Origin: Bdellovibrionia bacterium
GTDB taxonomy: Bacteria; Bdellovibrionota; Bdellovibrionia; Bdellovibrionales; UBA1609
DNA length: 39,939 nt
Assembly (NCBI GenBank): GCA_030432925.1
Contig: JAUILT010000019.1
Location: 1-39,939 of the forward strand
Direction of reading: 5' to 3'
The notes under the pieces were generated by a model that worked only from the letters and a program-made list of their open reading frames with translations, did not search any database and was not told where the DNA came from. A program made the translations under genes and the position numbers. Shown in pieces: positions 1-7,850 of the stretch. Position 1 is the stretch's first letter, and each line of letters starts with the position of its first letter.

Positions 1-1
1 A

Positions 2-185
2 ATCAGGAACATTTTCCTCTATGAGGGGAGTATTATAGCATTTACGGGGGCAATATTTGGGTTAGTTGCTGGCGTTGGAATAAGCCTTATCCAACAAGAG
101 TACGGTATCATTAGCATGGGCATGCATGCCGCGGTTATGGACAGCTATCCGGTCCAAATTCAGCTGATGGACGTATTTTTCACGG
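2..185 (+). CDS. LolE/FtsX-type ABC transporter permease, C-terminal fragment (probably foreign sequence)
   Basis: Frame 2 is open from the window edge to a stop at 197-199. The translation (FLYEGSIIAFTGAIFGLVAG, then a QQEYG segment, then DSYPVQIQLMDVFF) has the layout of the last transmembrane segments of MacB/LolE/FtsX-like permeases: a hydrophobic helix, a periplasmic stretch with a YPV motif, and the start of the final helix. The wording is closest to Bacteroidota LolE-like proteins as I remember them. The helix is not completed; from about base 163 the DNA reads as SppA in another frame. I therefore see this as the left part of a chimeric join rather than a gene of this organism. The exact end is uncertain (163-199). 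Confidence 0.5.
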
Positions 186-441
186 CACTTTTGCTGTAGA
201 AAATGGATTTGCTGATGAGTTGGGAACCCTTGAAGATGCTAAAAAGCATATCGGTGAACTGACTGGCCTCGGTGAAAATCCCGAACTATTTCAGCCTCGC
301 AAAAAACCGGAAGACTTGATAGAGTGGTTGAACCAAAATGCTTTGTTTTCATCTGTCAGTGAACGTACTATTGAAAAACTATTTCCTCAGGAGTTAGTGG
401 GGCGACCTTTGTTTTTAATGCCTGGAGTGATGGGAAAGTAG
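163..441 (+). CDS. sppA: Signal peptide peptidase SppA, C-terminal fragment
   Basis: SppA (peptidase family S49) is an inner-membrane serine protease that cleaves leftover signal peptides. Only about the last 92 residues are present. They begin with the conserved ADGRIFHG block, followed by the A-x-x-x-G-x-x-D-E-L-G pattern (FAVENGFADELG) typical of the S49 C-terminal half, and end in a basic, family-variable tail. The catalytic lysine and serine regions are missing. No SppA-like sequence lies upstream in this frame, which there reads as nonsense, so the gene is cut at about 163. The stop at 439-441 is 10 bases before the rhomboid gene, so the two are probably one operon in the source genome. 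A TTG at 220 could be mistaken for a start but lies inside the conserved domain. Confidence 0.75.
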   Translation, partial: ADGRIFHGTFAVENGFADELGTLEDAKKHIGELTGLGENPELFQPRKKPEDLIEWLNQNALFSSVSERTIEKLFPQELVGRPLFLMPGVMGK

Positions 442-451
442 GCATATCAAT

Positions 452-1213
452 ATGAACTATGGGCCTCAGCAACCGCAAATTGTATTGCCTCACTTCACTA
501 AAATGGTGAAGGCGTTGGTGATGATCAATGGGGTGGCTTGGGTTGGTCTGGTGCTTATTCTGCAAGGTATGATTCTCGAGGGAACTCCCGTTAATGGCTG
601 GTTTGGGTTAGTTCCCAATCGGGTGATTCAGCAGTTCGCTATTTGGCAGTTTTTTACTTATATGTTTCTGCACTCGTCCAGTATTTTTCATATTCTTTTT
701 AATATGTTGATCTTGTGGCTGTTTGGTTCAGAGCTTGAGGGGCGCTGGGGGAGTCGGTTTTTTCTCGCTTATTATATAGTGTGTGGAGTAGGAGCTGCTG
801 TGATCTATACAGTGGTTGTTTTAATCTATTACTTTATTACTAATAACTATTTACCACTGATGACTCCGGTTATAGGAGCGTCTGGGGCTGTATTTGGATT
901 ACTTTTAGCTTATGGGATCTTATTTGGTGAACGGGTGATTTACTTTATGATGATCTTTCCTATGAAGGCCAAGTATTTCGCCATGATCTTGGGAGGTGTA
1001 GAGCTCCTGACTTTAATGAACAGTGGCTTTTCAGGTCAGGTGGCTAACCTTGCCCATTTAGGGGGATTGATCTCAGGCTTTTTATTTTTAACAGGTTACA
1101 CGCGGTGGAAATCTCGAAGTGTCCGTAAATCCACGCAAAAGCGTGGACGACGCTTAAAATTGGTGGTAGATAACGAAAAGTACAACAAAGATGAGCCCAA
1201 ATATTGGAATTAA
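452..1213 (+). CDS. Rhomboid family intramembrane serine protease
   Basis: A 253-aa polytopic membrane protein with about six hydrophobic segments. Rhomboids cut transmembrane helices of substrates within the lipid bilayer using a Ser-His dyad. Visible motifs: H80 and N84 in a HILFN block (helix 2 HxxxN, oxyanion side), GASG at 142-145 with nucleophile S144, and H202 in AHLGG as the general base. All catalytic residues are present, so it should be active. The C-terminal 35 residues are basic and probably cytosolic. It follows the sppA fragment by 10 bases. ATG at 452 has only a weak upstream Shine-Dalgarno. Substrate unknown. Confidence 0.93.
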   Translation: MNYGPQQPQIVLPHFTKMVKALVMINGVAWVGLVLILQGMILEGTPVNGWFGLVPNRVIQQFAIWQFFTYMFLHSSSIFHILFNMLILWLFGSELEGRWGSRFFLAYYIVCGVGAAVIYTVVVLIYYFITNNYLPLMTPVIGASGAVFGLLLAYGILFGERVIYFMMIFPMKAKYFAMILGGVELLTLMNSGFSGQVANLAHLGGLISGFLFLTGYTRWKSRSVRKSTQKRGRRLKLVVDNEKYNKDEPKYWN

Positions 1214-1235
1214 AAACATTCGCCCGGAGGAATGA

Positions 1236-1442
1236 ATGAACTTAGGTAAGGCCCTTGAAAATCTGAAGTATGACAACCGTATGACAGACTGGAACCTTTC
1301 CCAGGGAATCATTACTGAAAAAGATGTAGAATCTTTTGAGAATTCTCTGGAAGACCTTTCTGGTCAGTGTGTGCCTTTGAACTTGGACAGTGACAGAAGG
1401 CTCAATCGGTCTCTCAATGGTGACGGAAACCCTCTTCAATAA
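1236..1442 (+). CDS. Small hypothetical protein (68 aa)
   Basis: A short acidic, soluble protein with no transmembrane segment or signal peptide. I do not recognise a named family, though small proteins starting with a similar NLGKALENLKYD block seem familiar next to rhomboid genes in Bdellovibrio-like genomes (memory, unverified). GGAGG at 1226-1230 is 5 bases before ATG 1236. A nearby ATG at 1232 leads to a stop after five codons, so 1236 is the start. It lies 22 bases after the rhomboid gene and is probably cotranscribed. It converges on the L,D-transpeptidase gene, with a repeat copy in between. Confidence 0.7.
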   Translation: MNLGKALENLKYDNRMTDWNLSQGIITEKDVESFENSLEDLSGQCVPLNLDSDRRLNRSLNGDGNPLQ

Positions 1443-1450
1443 GGTGGGGG

Positions 1451-1501
1451 ACGGGATCATTAAAATCCAAAAGTTTTATTATACGCACCTGACGGTGCTT
1501 A
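1451..1501 (+). repeat. Dispersed palindromic repeat, diverged partial copy (copy 3)
   Basis: This 48-base stretch lies between the converging 68-aa gene and the L,D-transpeptidase gene. It matches the 3' half of the element found twice at 18774-18934 (minus-strand sense there, plus-strand here). Both begin ACGGGATC, then AAAATC at the same distance, and both end with ACGCACCTGACGGTGCTTA; the middle 14-15 bases have diverged. The end forms a hairpin GCACC-TGAC-GGTGC at 1485-1498. The transpeptidase stop codon (1499-1501) abuts or overlaps the repeat edge. Confidence 0.7.
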
Positions 1502-2617
1502 GAGTTCTTTTTGTAATATAGGAGCTTTAGTTTTCATTAGTAAGGCCAGGTGTTTACTGCTCACGTGCCTCCAGTTTTCAGCAATGATTTTGTACTTGCC
1601 GTCAGCCTGTTTTTTCAGATGTAGAGTTTTTTCGCCAAAGTCTGAATTTTTGTCAGAGTTATAGCCTTGAAGAAATCGGATGATGGCTTCATCTCCATGA
1701 AAATAGATATTGGGTTTGGCAACTTGTACACGGATGTACTCATATTTTTGATTGAGCCCTTTTTTAAACTGTTTCCAGGTGTCCCAATCCATACGGGTGG
1801 AATAAAATGATTTGTCATAGTAGCCCATATACGTATCCAGCTCCATAGCTTCCCAGCTTTCTCGCCAGTCTTCCAGCCAGCTCAATATCTTTGTCTGCTG
1901 AGTTGTATATTCATCCAGTGGCACATATTTGACTTTCTTTGACACAACAATGGGTGTTTTTTTATAGGTGATGTATTTCTCCAAAGATTGGATCACCTCA
2001 TTGCGAACCACCACGCAACCTCTTGAGCCCCTATAAAGGGTCTTGGTTTTTGGAATAGCATGAAGCCAGATCCCTGATCCGGTTTTCTTTTCACGGCGGT
2101 CGAAAAGGTTGGGGTAATCCATGGTGTAAGCCTGGGAGCCATATTCATTAAAGTCCAGGGCATTTTCTCGATAGGTGGTTTGAAAAAAGTAGATTCCTTC
2201 AGGGGTTTTCTTGTCCCCGAGAATCTGCTTATCCCCCTCGGCTCGACCCATATCAGCAGCGTGGGCTTCCACAAAAATAGGACCAGTTTTGGTGTTCTTC
2301 CAGATAGTGAGGGTGCGAGTGGACTTGTCTAGAAGAAATGCGTAGGCAGAAAAGTAATCACCAGAGCCCAGTTTGGCCAGCTCAGTAGGTACTTGCCCTT
2401 CTGGAGGTAGGATTGGCTTGGGGTCTGGTTTTGTCTGGGCTTGGGGCTCTTCAGCGTCGCCATCTCCAACCTGGTTTTCCGGGCTGACAACCTTTCCGCT
2501 TTTGTCATAGGTCGGTTGACTTTCTGGCGTGGGGTCATCAGTCACCTCGTCCGCAAAAGTCGGAATAACGAGGGCCGTTGCAATCATCAAAAGGTAGAAT
2601 TTCACTCGCATTTTCAT
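1499..2617 (-). CDS. Secreted L,D-transpeptidase (YkuD fold) with C-terminal NTF2-like domain
   Basis: A 372-aa exported protein. L,D-transpeptidases make 3-3 crosslinks in peptidoglycan or attach groups to it from the periplasm. The signal peptide covers about residues 1-22, ending TFADE. A Pro/Glu-rich linker (about 25-80) precedes the YkuD domain (about 88-225). The active site is clear: H186 in WLHAIP and C201 in SRGCVVV, the HX14-SxGC arrangement. Residues about 250-365 (WLEDWRESWEAMELDTYMGY onward) look like the NTF2/SnoaL-like domain often found after bacterial L,D-transpeptidases. Bdellovibrio relatives carry many such enzymes, some acting on prey wall, so the target could be its own or foreign peptidoglycan. 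It converges on the 68-aa gene. Confidence 0.9.
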   Translation of the reverse strand: MKMRVKFYLLMIATALVIPTFADEVTDDPTPESQPTYDKSGKVVSPENQVGDGDAEEPQAQTKPDPKPILPPEGQVPTELAKLGSGDYFSAYAFLLDKSTRTLTIWKNTKTGPIFVEAHAADMGRAEGDKQILGDKKTPEGIYFFQTTYRENALDFNEYGSQAYTMDYPNLFDRREKKTGSGIWLHAIPKTKTLYRGSRGCVVVRNEVIQSLEKYITYKKTPIVVSKKVKYVPLDEYTTQQTKILSWLEDWRESWEAMELDTYMGYYDKSFYSTRMDWDTWKQFKKGLNQKYEYIRVQVAKPNIYFHGDEAIIRFLQGYNSDKNSDFGEKTLHLKKQADGKYKIIAENWRHVSSKHLALLMKTKAPILQKEL

Positions 2618-2659
2618 TCACTTCATTACAGGGCGCCACTGGCTAAAAGTCAAGATAGG

Positions 2660-2678
2660 AGCCCTCCTGAGGGGGGCT
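2660..2678. other. GC-rich hairpin upstream of the L,D-transpeptidase gene
   Basis: AGCCCTCC-TGA-GGGGGGCT forms an 8-bp stem including one T-G wobble. It lies 43 bases upstream of the transpeptidase start, between divergent genes. The plus strand continues TTTATG, a very short T run, so it might weakly stop plus-strand transcription; on the minus strand it would lie in the 5' leader. The role is not established. Confidence 0.35.
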
Positions 2679-2816
2679 TTATGCTCTGAATGTTCAGTAT
2701 TGAAACATGCTGCGGAGAGGCATTTTATTTAGGCAAAACTGGACCCTAGGTAGGGTGCTTTTGTCTTAAGACCTTTGTCGACACTGTCGATAGAGGGAGA
2801 GAGAGGGAGCAAGGTT

Positions 2817-3320
2817 ATGGCCGATGACAATCAGGATAAACCTAAAAAGGATATGGGCAAAATCTTTGCTCTGGCCTTTGCTGTTTTGAATTTGGCTGTA
2901 TTAGGGGGAGGGGCTCTTGTCGTTTATAAAGCAACTATTGGGTATCAAACCAAATCGACCACTGAAATGGAAGCTCTGCGGGAGCTTGCTTCATTTGAAG
3001 ATAAGCTGTCTGAAGGTCCTGTGATGTATTCTTTGGAACCCTTTAATACAAACCTTGGAGGGGTTCCCAGGCGGCTGATTCGGATGGAGATCAGTCTTGA
3101 AATGCTGGACGCAGAAGGTTTTGAAGAAGTTATGGGCCTAGGGGCAAAGGCCCGGGATCGTATTATGAAAATCCTCAATGGCAAGTCCTTTGGTGAGGTT
3201 GAGACTGTGCAGGGGAAATTGCACTTGAAAAATCAGATCATTACTCAGGTGAATTCCTTTCTCGATAAAGGTGTTGTTCAAAATGTTTATTTTTCTGACT
3301 TTGTTATCCAGGCTCAGTAG
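2817..3320 (+). CDS. fliL: FliL-like flagellar basal-body protein
   Basis: A 167-aa single-pass membrane protein. FliL surrounds the flagellar stator units (MotA/MotB) and modulates motor torque. A short Asp/Lys-rich cytosolic N-terminus leads into one transmembrane helix at about residues 13-34, then a periplasmic domain with the family features LEPFNTNL, RLIRMEISLEM and the closing VYFSDFVIQ. I chose ATG 2817 because of GGGAGCAAGG just upstream; a longer frame from TTG 2775 adds a non-conserved leader. No other flagellar gene is in the window, so this is an isolated copy, and an additional FliL elsewhere in the genome is possible. Confidence 0.85.
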   Translation: MADDNQDKPKKDMGKIFALAFAVLNLAVLGGGALVVYKATIGYQTKSTTEMEALRELASFEDKLSEGPVMYSLEPFNTNLGGVPRRLIRMEISLEMLDAEGFEEVMGLGAKARDRIMKILNGKSFGEVETVQGKLHLKNQIITQVNSFLDKGVVQNVYFSDFVIQAQ

Positions 3321-3431
3321 GGTCTTCAGACGCGTCCACAATTATTCAGACAGAGCCCTCATCTGTGGCTGCGGGACTCGCTACTTGCAGATATGTTTGA
3401 GAATCGTAATAAAGCTCTGACTTGAGTCCGA

Positions 3432-3463
3432 TTGACTTGCCCTTGTCATCCCTTCAAAATTAT
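3432..3463 (+). promoter_or_regulatory. Possible sigma-70 promoter for the M16 operon
   Basis: TTGACT at 3432-3437 is a good -35 match. With 17 bases of spacing the -10 would be CAAAAT (3455-3460), a partial match. It lies about 120 bases upstream of the M16 operon start, in a 263-base gap with no ORF. The call rests on sequence match alone. Confidence 0.3.
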
Positions 3464-3583
3464 ATCGATCTGGTTTGAATTTTTAAGGATTTTTGGGATT
3501 GATATGGCTGCAAATCAATTTCAAAAAAACAGCAAATTCAATCTGGATTGGTATAAACTGTCTTTTGTGGAAGGGAGCTTGTT

Positions 3584-4939
3584 TTGAAAAAAACTCTAAT
3601 TCTGTTTTTATGTCTGTTTGCATGGCCATCACTGGCAATGGACAAGCCAGTGGATGTCAGCAAAGACATTGGCTCACTGATCAAATTCAAGGTAGAAAAG
3701 TTTCAACTGGAAAATGGACTCACTGTTTTAATTCATGAGGACCATTCGGTTCCTATTTTGTCATTTCATCAGTGGTTTCGGGTGGGATCCAAAGATGAGA
3801 ATCCAGGCCGCACGGGGCTGGCTCATTTTTTTGAGCACCTAATGTTCAAAGGGACTAAAAAATATGACAGCGATGCGTTTGATAAAGTGATCAACTCTAA
3901 CGGCGGAGTTAACAATGCTTTTACTTCATTGGACTACACCGGATATTATGAAAACCTTCCTTCAGACAAGTTGGAGCTGGCTATAGACATTGAGTCAGAT
4001 CGTATGAGAAATCTAATTTTCAATCAGAAAGCCATTGATTCTGAGCGAGAGGTTGTCAAAGAGGAGCGCCGTTGGAGAGTGGACAACAGTGTTATGGGGT
4101 TTCTCAGTCAAAAAGTATTTTCCACGGTATTTAAGGTTCACCCTTACCGTTGGCCTATCATTGGTTACATGCGCGACCTCAACGCTGCCACTATGGATGA
4201 CATGAAGGATTTCTATAAGGTTCATTATGCTCCCAACAATGCTGTCGTGGTGATCGCTGGGGCTATTGACACCAAAGAGGCTCGTCAGTTGGTTTATAAA
4301 TATTATGGAGGTCTTGAAGCCCAGGAGCTTCCAAAAAAGGAGTATAGGCCAGAGCCAGAACAAAAGGCTGCACGGGTTTTAAATCTGACTAAAGAAATAC
4401 AAACTCCCATCTTCACTGTGGTTTATAAGGCTCCAAAAGCTGGAGACAAGGACGCCTATACTTTAGATTTAGCTTCTAATATTCTAAGCAACGGAAACTC
4501 CAGTCGGCTGTATCAGCGATTGGTTTATAGGTCTCAATTGACCAATTCTATTTCTAGTTACAACTATACGCCTCATCACCCAGGAATCTTTCGAGTTACA
4601 GGGACTATGAAACCAGGTAAAGATATGGAAACAGCACTGACAGCTGTTTATGGGGAGCTATACAAATTGCGTAAAACATTAGTGTCAGAAAAAGAACTTG
4701 AAAAGGCCAAAAGTCAGGTGATGTTTGGATATGTGGAGTCGTTAAAGACTGTGAGCGGTAAAGCACGGGCTATGGCCGTAAATGAAATTTTATTTGGTGA
4801 TTACTCTCATTTATTTCGTGAGTTAGATATGTATCAATCAGTCACTCGTGAAGACATTAAGGATGCAGCCACTAGGTACCTGATGCCTCATCAACGATCT
4901 ACGATTCGAGTGAGACCCAAAAAACAAGAGGGAGCGTGA
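3584..4939 (+). CDS. Secreted M16 family zinc peptidase (catalytic subunit)
   Basis: A 451-aa pitrilysin-type peptidase of the M16B kind. The signal peptide is about residues 1-18 (FLCLFAWPSLA). The inverted zinc motif HFFEH is at 81-85, and the third ligand E161 follows 75 residues later (VVKEERRW), as in the family. The second half is the usual degenerate repeat. This protein should therefore be an active periplasmic or exported peptidase that degrades peptides inside a closed chamber. TTG 3584 is the start, 6 bases after AAGGGAG. It is followed one base later by a non-catalytic homologue; pairs of this kind usually form a heterodimer. Confidence 0.93.
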   Translation: MKKTLILFLCLFAWPSLAMDKPVDVSKDIGSLIKFKVEKFQLENGLTVLIHEDHSVPILSFHQWFRVGSKDENPGRTGLAHFFEHLMFKGTKKYDSDAFDKVINSNGGVNNAFTSLDYTGYYENLPSDKLELAIDIESDRMRNLIFNQKAIDSEREVVKEERRWRVDNSVMGFLSQKVFSTVFKVHPYRWPIIGYMRDLNAATMDDMKDFYKVHYAPNNAVVVIAGAIDTKEARQLVYKYYGGLEAQELPKKEYRPEPEQKAARVLNLTKEIQTPIFTVVYKAPKAGDKDAYTLDLASNILSNGNSSRLYQRLVYRSQLTNSISSYNYTPHHPGIFRVTGTMKPGKDMETALTAVYGELYKLRKTLVSEKELEKAKSQVMFGYVESLKTVSGKARAMAVNEILFGDYSHLFRELDMYQSVTREDIKDAATRYLMPHQRSTIRVRPKKQEGA

Positions 4940-4940
4940 A

Positions 4941-6323
4941 ATGAAACAACTGGGATTGCTATTATTGACATGGACTTTACTCAGCTGTTCTTCTATGCAG
5001 AAATCTGCAAAGGTGGAATTGAGTGATTACCAAGAAATAACTCTAAAAAATGGTTTGAAGGTTTTATTAATGAAAGACACGTCTTTACCCTACGTGACTT
5101 TCGCTGTACTGCTTCGTTCGGGAAGTGCTGCCGATCCTGAAAAAATGGCAGGTTTATCATCAATGACAGCTTCTTTGTTGAAAAGGGGAACCTCTAAAAG
5201 AAGTGCTACACAGATTGCTGAATCCTTAGATCAAATAGGTGCAGATTTTTCGGCTTCGGTGAGTAAAGATTATTCAATGATTTCAGCCTCAGGATTATCT
5301 TTTCATCAGAATAAAATTCTTGAGGATTTTTCAGAAATATTAACAGAGCCCTCTTTTCCTTCATCAGAAATCAATAGGGTACGAAGCCTTAAAATCACCT
5401 CACTAAAGCAGACCGTGGATAACCCTGATAGTTTTGTGAGTAGTATTTTGGATTCCTACCTCTATGGCAGTCATCCCTACGGGGCCCATTCCCAGGGGAC
5501 TATCACTGACATCAAGAAAATTAAAAAGAAGCACATTATTCGTCACTACGTAAGTACCTATCGTCCCAATAACTCTCAACTGGCCGTGGTTGGAAATTTT
5601 TCTGATGATATTGTTCAACGTCTAAATGTGGCTTTTTCTGGGTGGAAGCCTCGCAAAGTGGATTCAATAAATGTTCCATCTTTTCCTAAAATTGAAGTTG
5701 GGCAAATGGAACTGATCAATAGGTCTGACCTCAAACAGACTCAGATCCGCTTTGGACACGAAGGGATCAAGAGGACCAACCCGGACTACCTGGCCGTTCG
5801 TGTGGCGAATAGTATTCTTGGGGGAGGTGGATTTACCAGCCGCCTAATGAACGAAGTGAGAAAAAAAAGAGGGCTGACGTACCATATTAGTTCTTATTTT
5901 GATTCTCGAGTCTCTCAAGGGCCTTTTGTCGTGACGACATTTACACGTCACGATAAAGTTCAAGAAACGATTGCAGAAACCTTTCGAGTATTAAAGAGTT
6001 TCAGAAAAAACGGTGTAACAGCTGAAGAAGTGGAAAGTGCTAAAGCTCTTTTAAAGGGTCAGTTTCCAAGAGCTATTGAAACTCCGGAGTCACTTGCTGA
6101 AAATCTCTTGATACTCAGATTTTATGGAATTTCAGATAGTTATTTGACAGATTATCTCTCTAATATCAGTAAGATTTCAGAGGAAGATGTTAATCGAGTG
6201 ATCAAAAAGTATATTCATCCAGATAGGATGAAAGTTTTAGTTTACTCATCAAAGTCCAAAGTGATGGGGCAGTTAAAGTCCTTTGGTGATGTCAAAGTGA
6301 AAAACTATCAAGACTTTCTGTAG
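4941..6323 (+). CDS. M16 family non-catalytic partner, lipoprotein
   Basis: A 460-aa homologue of the preceding protein. The N-terminus is a lipoprotein signal with lipobox TLLSC (C16), so it is membrane-anchored. Where the active partner has HFFEH this one has SMTAS (about 74-78), so it cannot bind zinc. Its C-terminal half keeps the family substrate-binding block (FTSRLMNEVRKKRGLTYHIS). In M16B pairs one subunit brings the zinc site and the other brings an Arg/Tyr pair that grips the peptide, which matches this layout. The start ATG 4941 follows the upstream stop by one base, giving translational coupling. The 3' end overlaps the converging minus-strand gene by 16 bases. Confidence 0.92.
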   Translation: MKQLGLLLLTWTLLSCSSMQKSAKVELSDYQEITLKNGLKVLLMKDTSLPYVTFAVLLRSGSAADPEKMAGLSSMTASLLKRGTSKRSATQIAESLDQIGADFSASVSKDYSMISASGLSFHQNKILEDFSEILTEPSFPSSEINRVRSLKITSLKQTVDNPDSFVSSILDSYLYGSHPYGAHSQGTITDIKKIKKKHIIRHYVSTYRPNNSQLAVVGNFSDDIVQRLNVAFSGWKPRKVDSINVPSFPKIEVGQMELINRSDLKQTQIRFGHEGIKRTNPDYLAVRVANSILGGGGFTSRLMNEVRKKRGLTYHISSYFDSRVSQGPFVVTTFTRHDKVQETIAETFRVLKSFRKNGVTAEEVESAKALLKGQFPRAIETPESLAENLLILRFYGISDSYLTDYLSNISKISEEDVNRVIKKYIHPDRMKVLVYSSKSKVMGQLKSFGDVKVKNYQDFL

Positions 6324-7015
6324 TAAAATACCAACGCTCCTGTAAGGGCAATAAATAATCCTACAAGAATCATTATATTGGTTAGAGAAAGCCCTGCAAA
6401 GATGTTGGGGCTTTTTATTAATGAGGTGATATCTTGAGGCGCTTGAGAGGAAGAACCATTAATTTGAGCTATGGAATTAGGAGATTGGTACTTTTGAACC
6501 TCTCGGGTGATTTTCGCTACAAAGGTTGAGTTAATTCGCAGAGATTGAATCAACTTTTTAAATGTGGAGCTGAATTTTTTTTGCTGCTGTTTCGAAGCAG
6601 ATAGTTGTAACAATATAGAGAGATCTCCTGAGCGAGTGGCCATATAAAGAGTGTAAAAATGAGGAACTTCACTGCTGTCGTGTAGGCTTTCTACCCACTG
6701 TTGAGGGCCAATCATTTTAACATCAGCGTAGATGACTTTTGAGGGTGTAGGAGCTTTATTTTTTAGAGATAGCATTTTGGGTTGTCTGAGGTGTTTGAGG
6801 TATAATTTCATGTTATCCTCAGGTCCAGCAACCTTAGCATTCAGTATGATGATTGCTTGGGTTTTGTCAGAGTTAGAGGTGGGCTGACAAACAAAACGAA
6901 CTTCACTTTTTGTACATTCCCACTGGCTCTCAGGTAGGTCAAAGCTCAAGTACCCGGCATCTAATGCCAGCCCCTGCAGGTGGAAAAGCAGAATGGCAAA
7001 AAGAAAATGGACCAA
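6308..7015 (-). CDS. Membrane-anchored exported protein, paralogue A (unknown function)
   Basis: A 235-aa protein of no family I recognise. It has an N-terminal signal-like segment (HFLFAILLFHLQGLAL), a soluble domain of about 150 residues with two cysteines near the start (ECTKSEVRFVC), a Ser/Gln-rich spacer, and one C-terminal transmembrane helix (about 210-230) ending YYRKS. It is clearly homologous to the upstream gene at 7018-7767 (shared AIIILNAK/AIIILTAK, AGP, YLKHL/YLNHL, PSKV, YT-YMAT blocks). It starts at TTG 7015 with AAGGAA upstream, two bases after the stop of its paralogue. The orientation predicts a periplasmic domain tethered by its C-terminus. Confidence 0.75.
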   Translation of the reverse strand: MVHFLFAILLFHLQGLALDAGYLSFDLPESQWECTKSEVRFVCQPTSNSDKTQAIIILNAKVAGPEDNMKLYLKHLRQPKMLSLKNKAPTPSKVIYADVKMIGPQQWVESLHDSSEVPHFYTLYMATRSGDLSILLQLSASKQQQKKFSSTFKKLIQSLRINSTFVAKITREVQKYQSPNSIAQINGSSSQAPQDITSLIKSPNIFAGLSLTNIMILVGLFIALTGALVFYYRKS

Positions 7016-7017
7016 TG

Positions 7018-7767
7018 TTATTTCCTTTTTTTCTTTTTGGGTTTACCAACATCCATTTTCATATAAGTGTAAACACCTATAGCAATCAGTAAAAGCAGAA
7101 TTCCTAGTATAGAAGATCCATACTTGCCAAAAAAACTGGTATTTTCATCGGGAATATCATCCATAGTATTGGGAGACAATATACCTGGAATAGGTGCTCC
7201 AATGGTTTCATTGTTTCCGCGAATAGCGAGATTGGGCCTGTTGGAGAGAAGGTTTTTATCAGCCACCACGCGCAGACTTTCTACGGCACGGATGAAGTCT
7301 TTTGAATATTTAGTGTAGTGGGCCTTGTGTGCACTAAAAGTGACGAGAATAGCAATGCGGTCTTTGATTGTGGCAAGATAACGGGTGTAGTAGGACGTCA
7401 CCTCACTGCCTTGGTGCATACCATCAATCCATTTGTGATTGGAGATATTTCGTTCTCTTACATGTAAAACTTTGGAGGGTATTATTTTACCATCTTTGGC
7501 AGCAATAGTTTTTGGGGTTTTTAGGTGGTTGAGATAAATAGCAAATGTGTCAGAGGGGCCGGCTTCCTTTGCTGTGAGAATAATAATAGCTTCTTTGGCT
7601 TTTTTAGAAAACCGACTCGTGCATACAGTCTCAGTGTGTTCTCTTTTACAGGTCCAGTTTTGTGGGAGTTCAAAGCTTACATAGGAGTTACTAAATCGTT
7701 CTGCAGTGGCATTCAGCCCCATGAGTAAAAGTGGTATCAGAGCCAGTCTTTTGTAAATTGATAGCAT
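7018..7767 (-). CDS. Membrane-anchored exported protein, paralogue B (unknown function)
   Basis: A 249-aa protein, first gene of a two-gene minus-strand operon with its paralogue. It has a signal peptide (about 1-22, LALIPLLLMGLNATA), a periplasmic domain with paired cysteines (WTCKREHTETVC) that may form a disulfide, a linker, a transmembrane helix at about 215-235 and a very basic tail (KPKKKKRK), which fixes the C-terminus in the cytosol. ATG 7767 is preceded by GGAGAG. It lies tail to tail with the M16 operon; a link in function is possible but not shown. No enzyme motif is visible. Confidence 0.75.
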   Translation of the reverse strand: MLSIYKRLALIPLLLMGLNATAERFSNSYVSFELPQNWTCKREHTETVCTSRFSKKAKEAIIILTAKEAGPSDTFAIYLNHLKTPKTIAAKDGKIIPSKVLHVRERNISNHKWIDGMHQGSEVTSYYTRYLATIKDRIAILVTFSAHKAHYTKYSKDFIRAVESLRVVADKNLLSNRPNLAIRGNNETIGAPIPGILSPNTMDDIPDENTSFFGKYGSSILGILLLLIAIGVYTYMKMDVGKPKKKKRK

Positions 7768-7850
7768 TATGATCTCTCCACCATTGATGTCATTACCTTA
7801 TGCAAAAAGTGTAGCAGAGAAATCATGGAATTGAAAAAACATTAATGATA

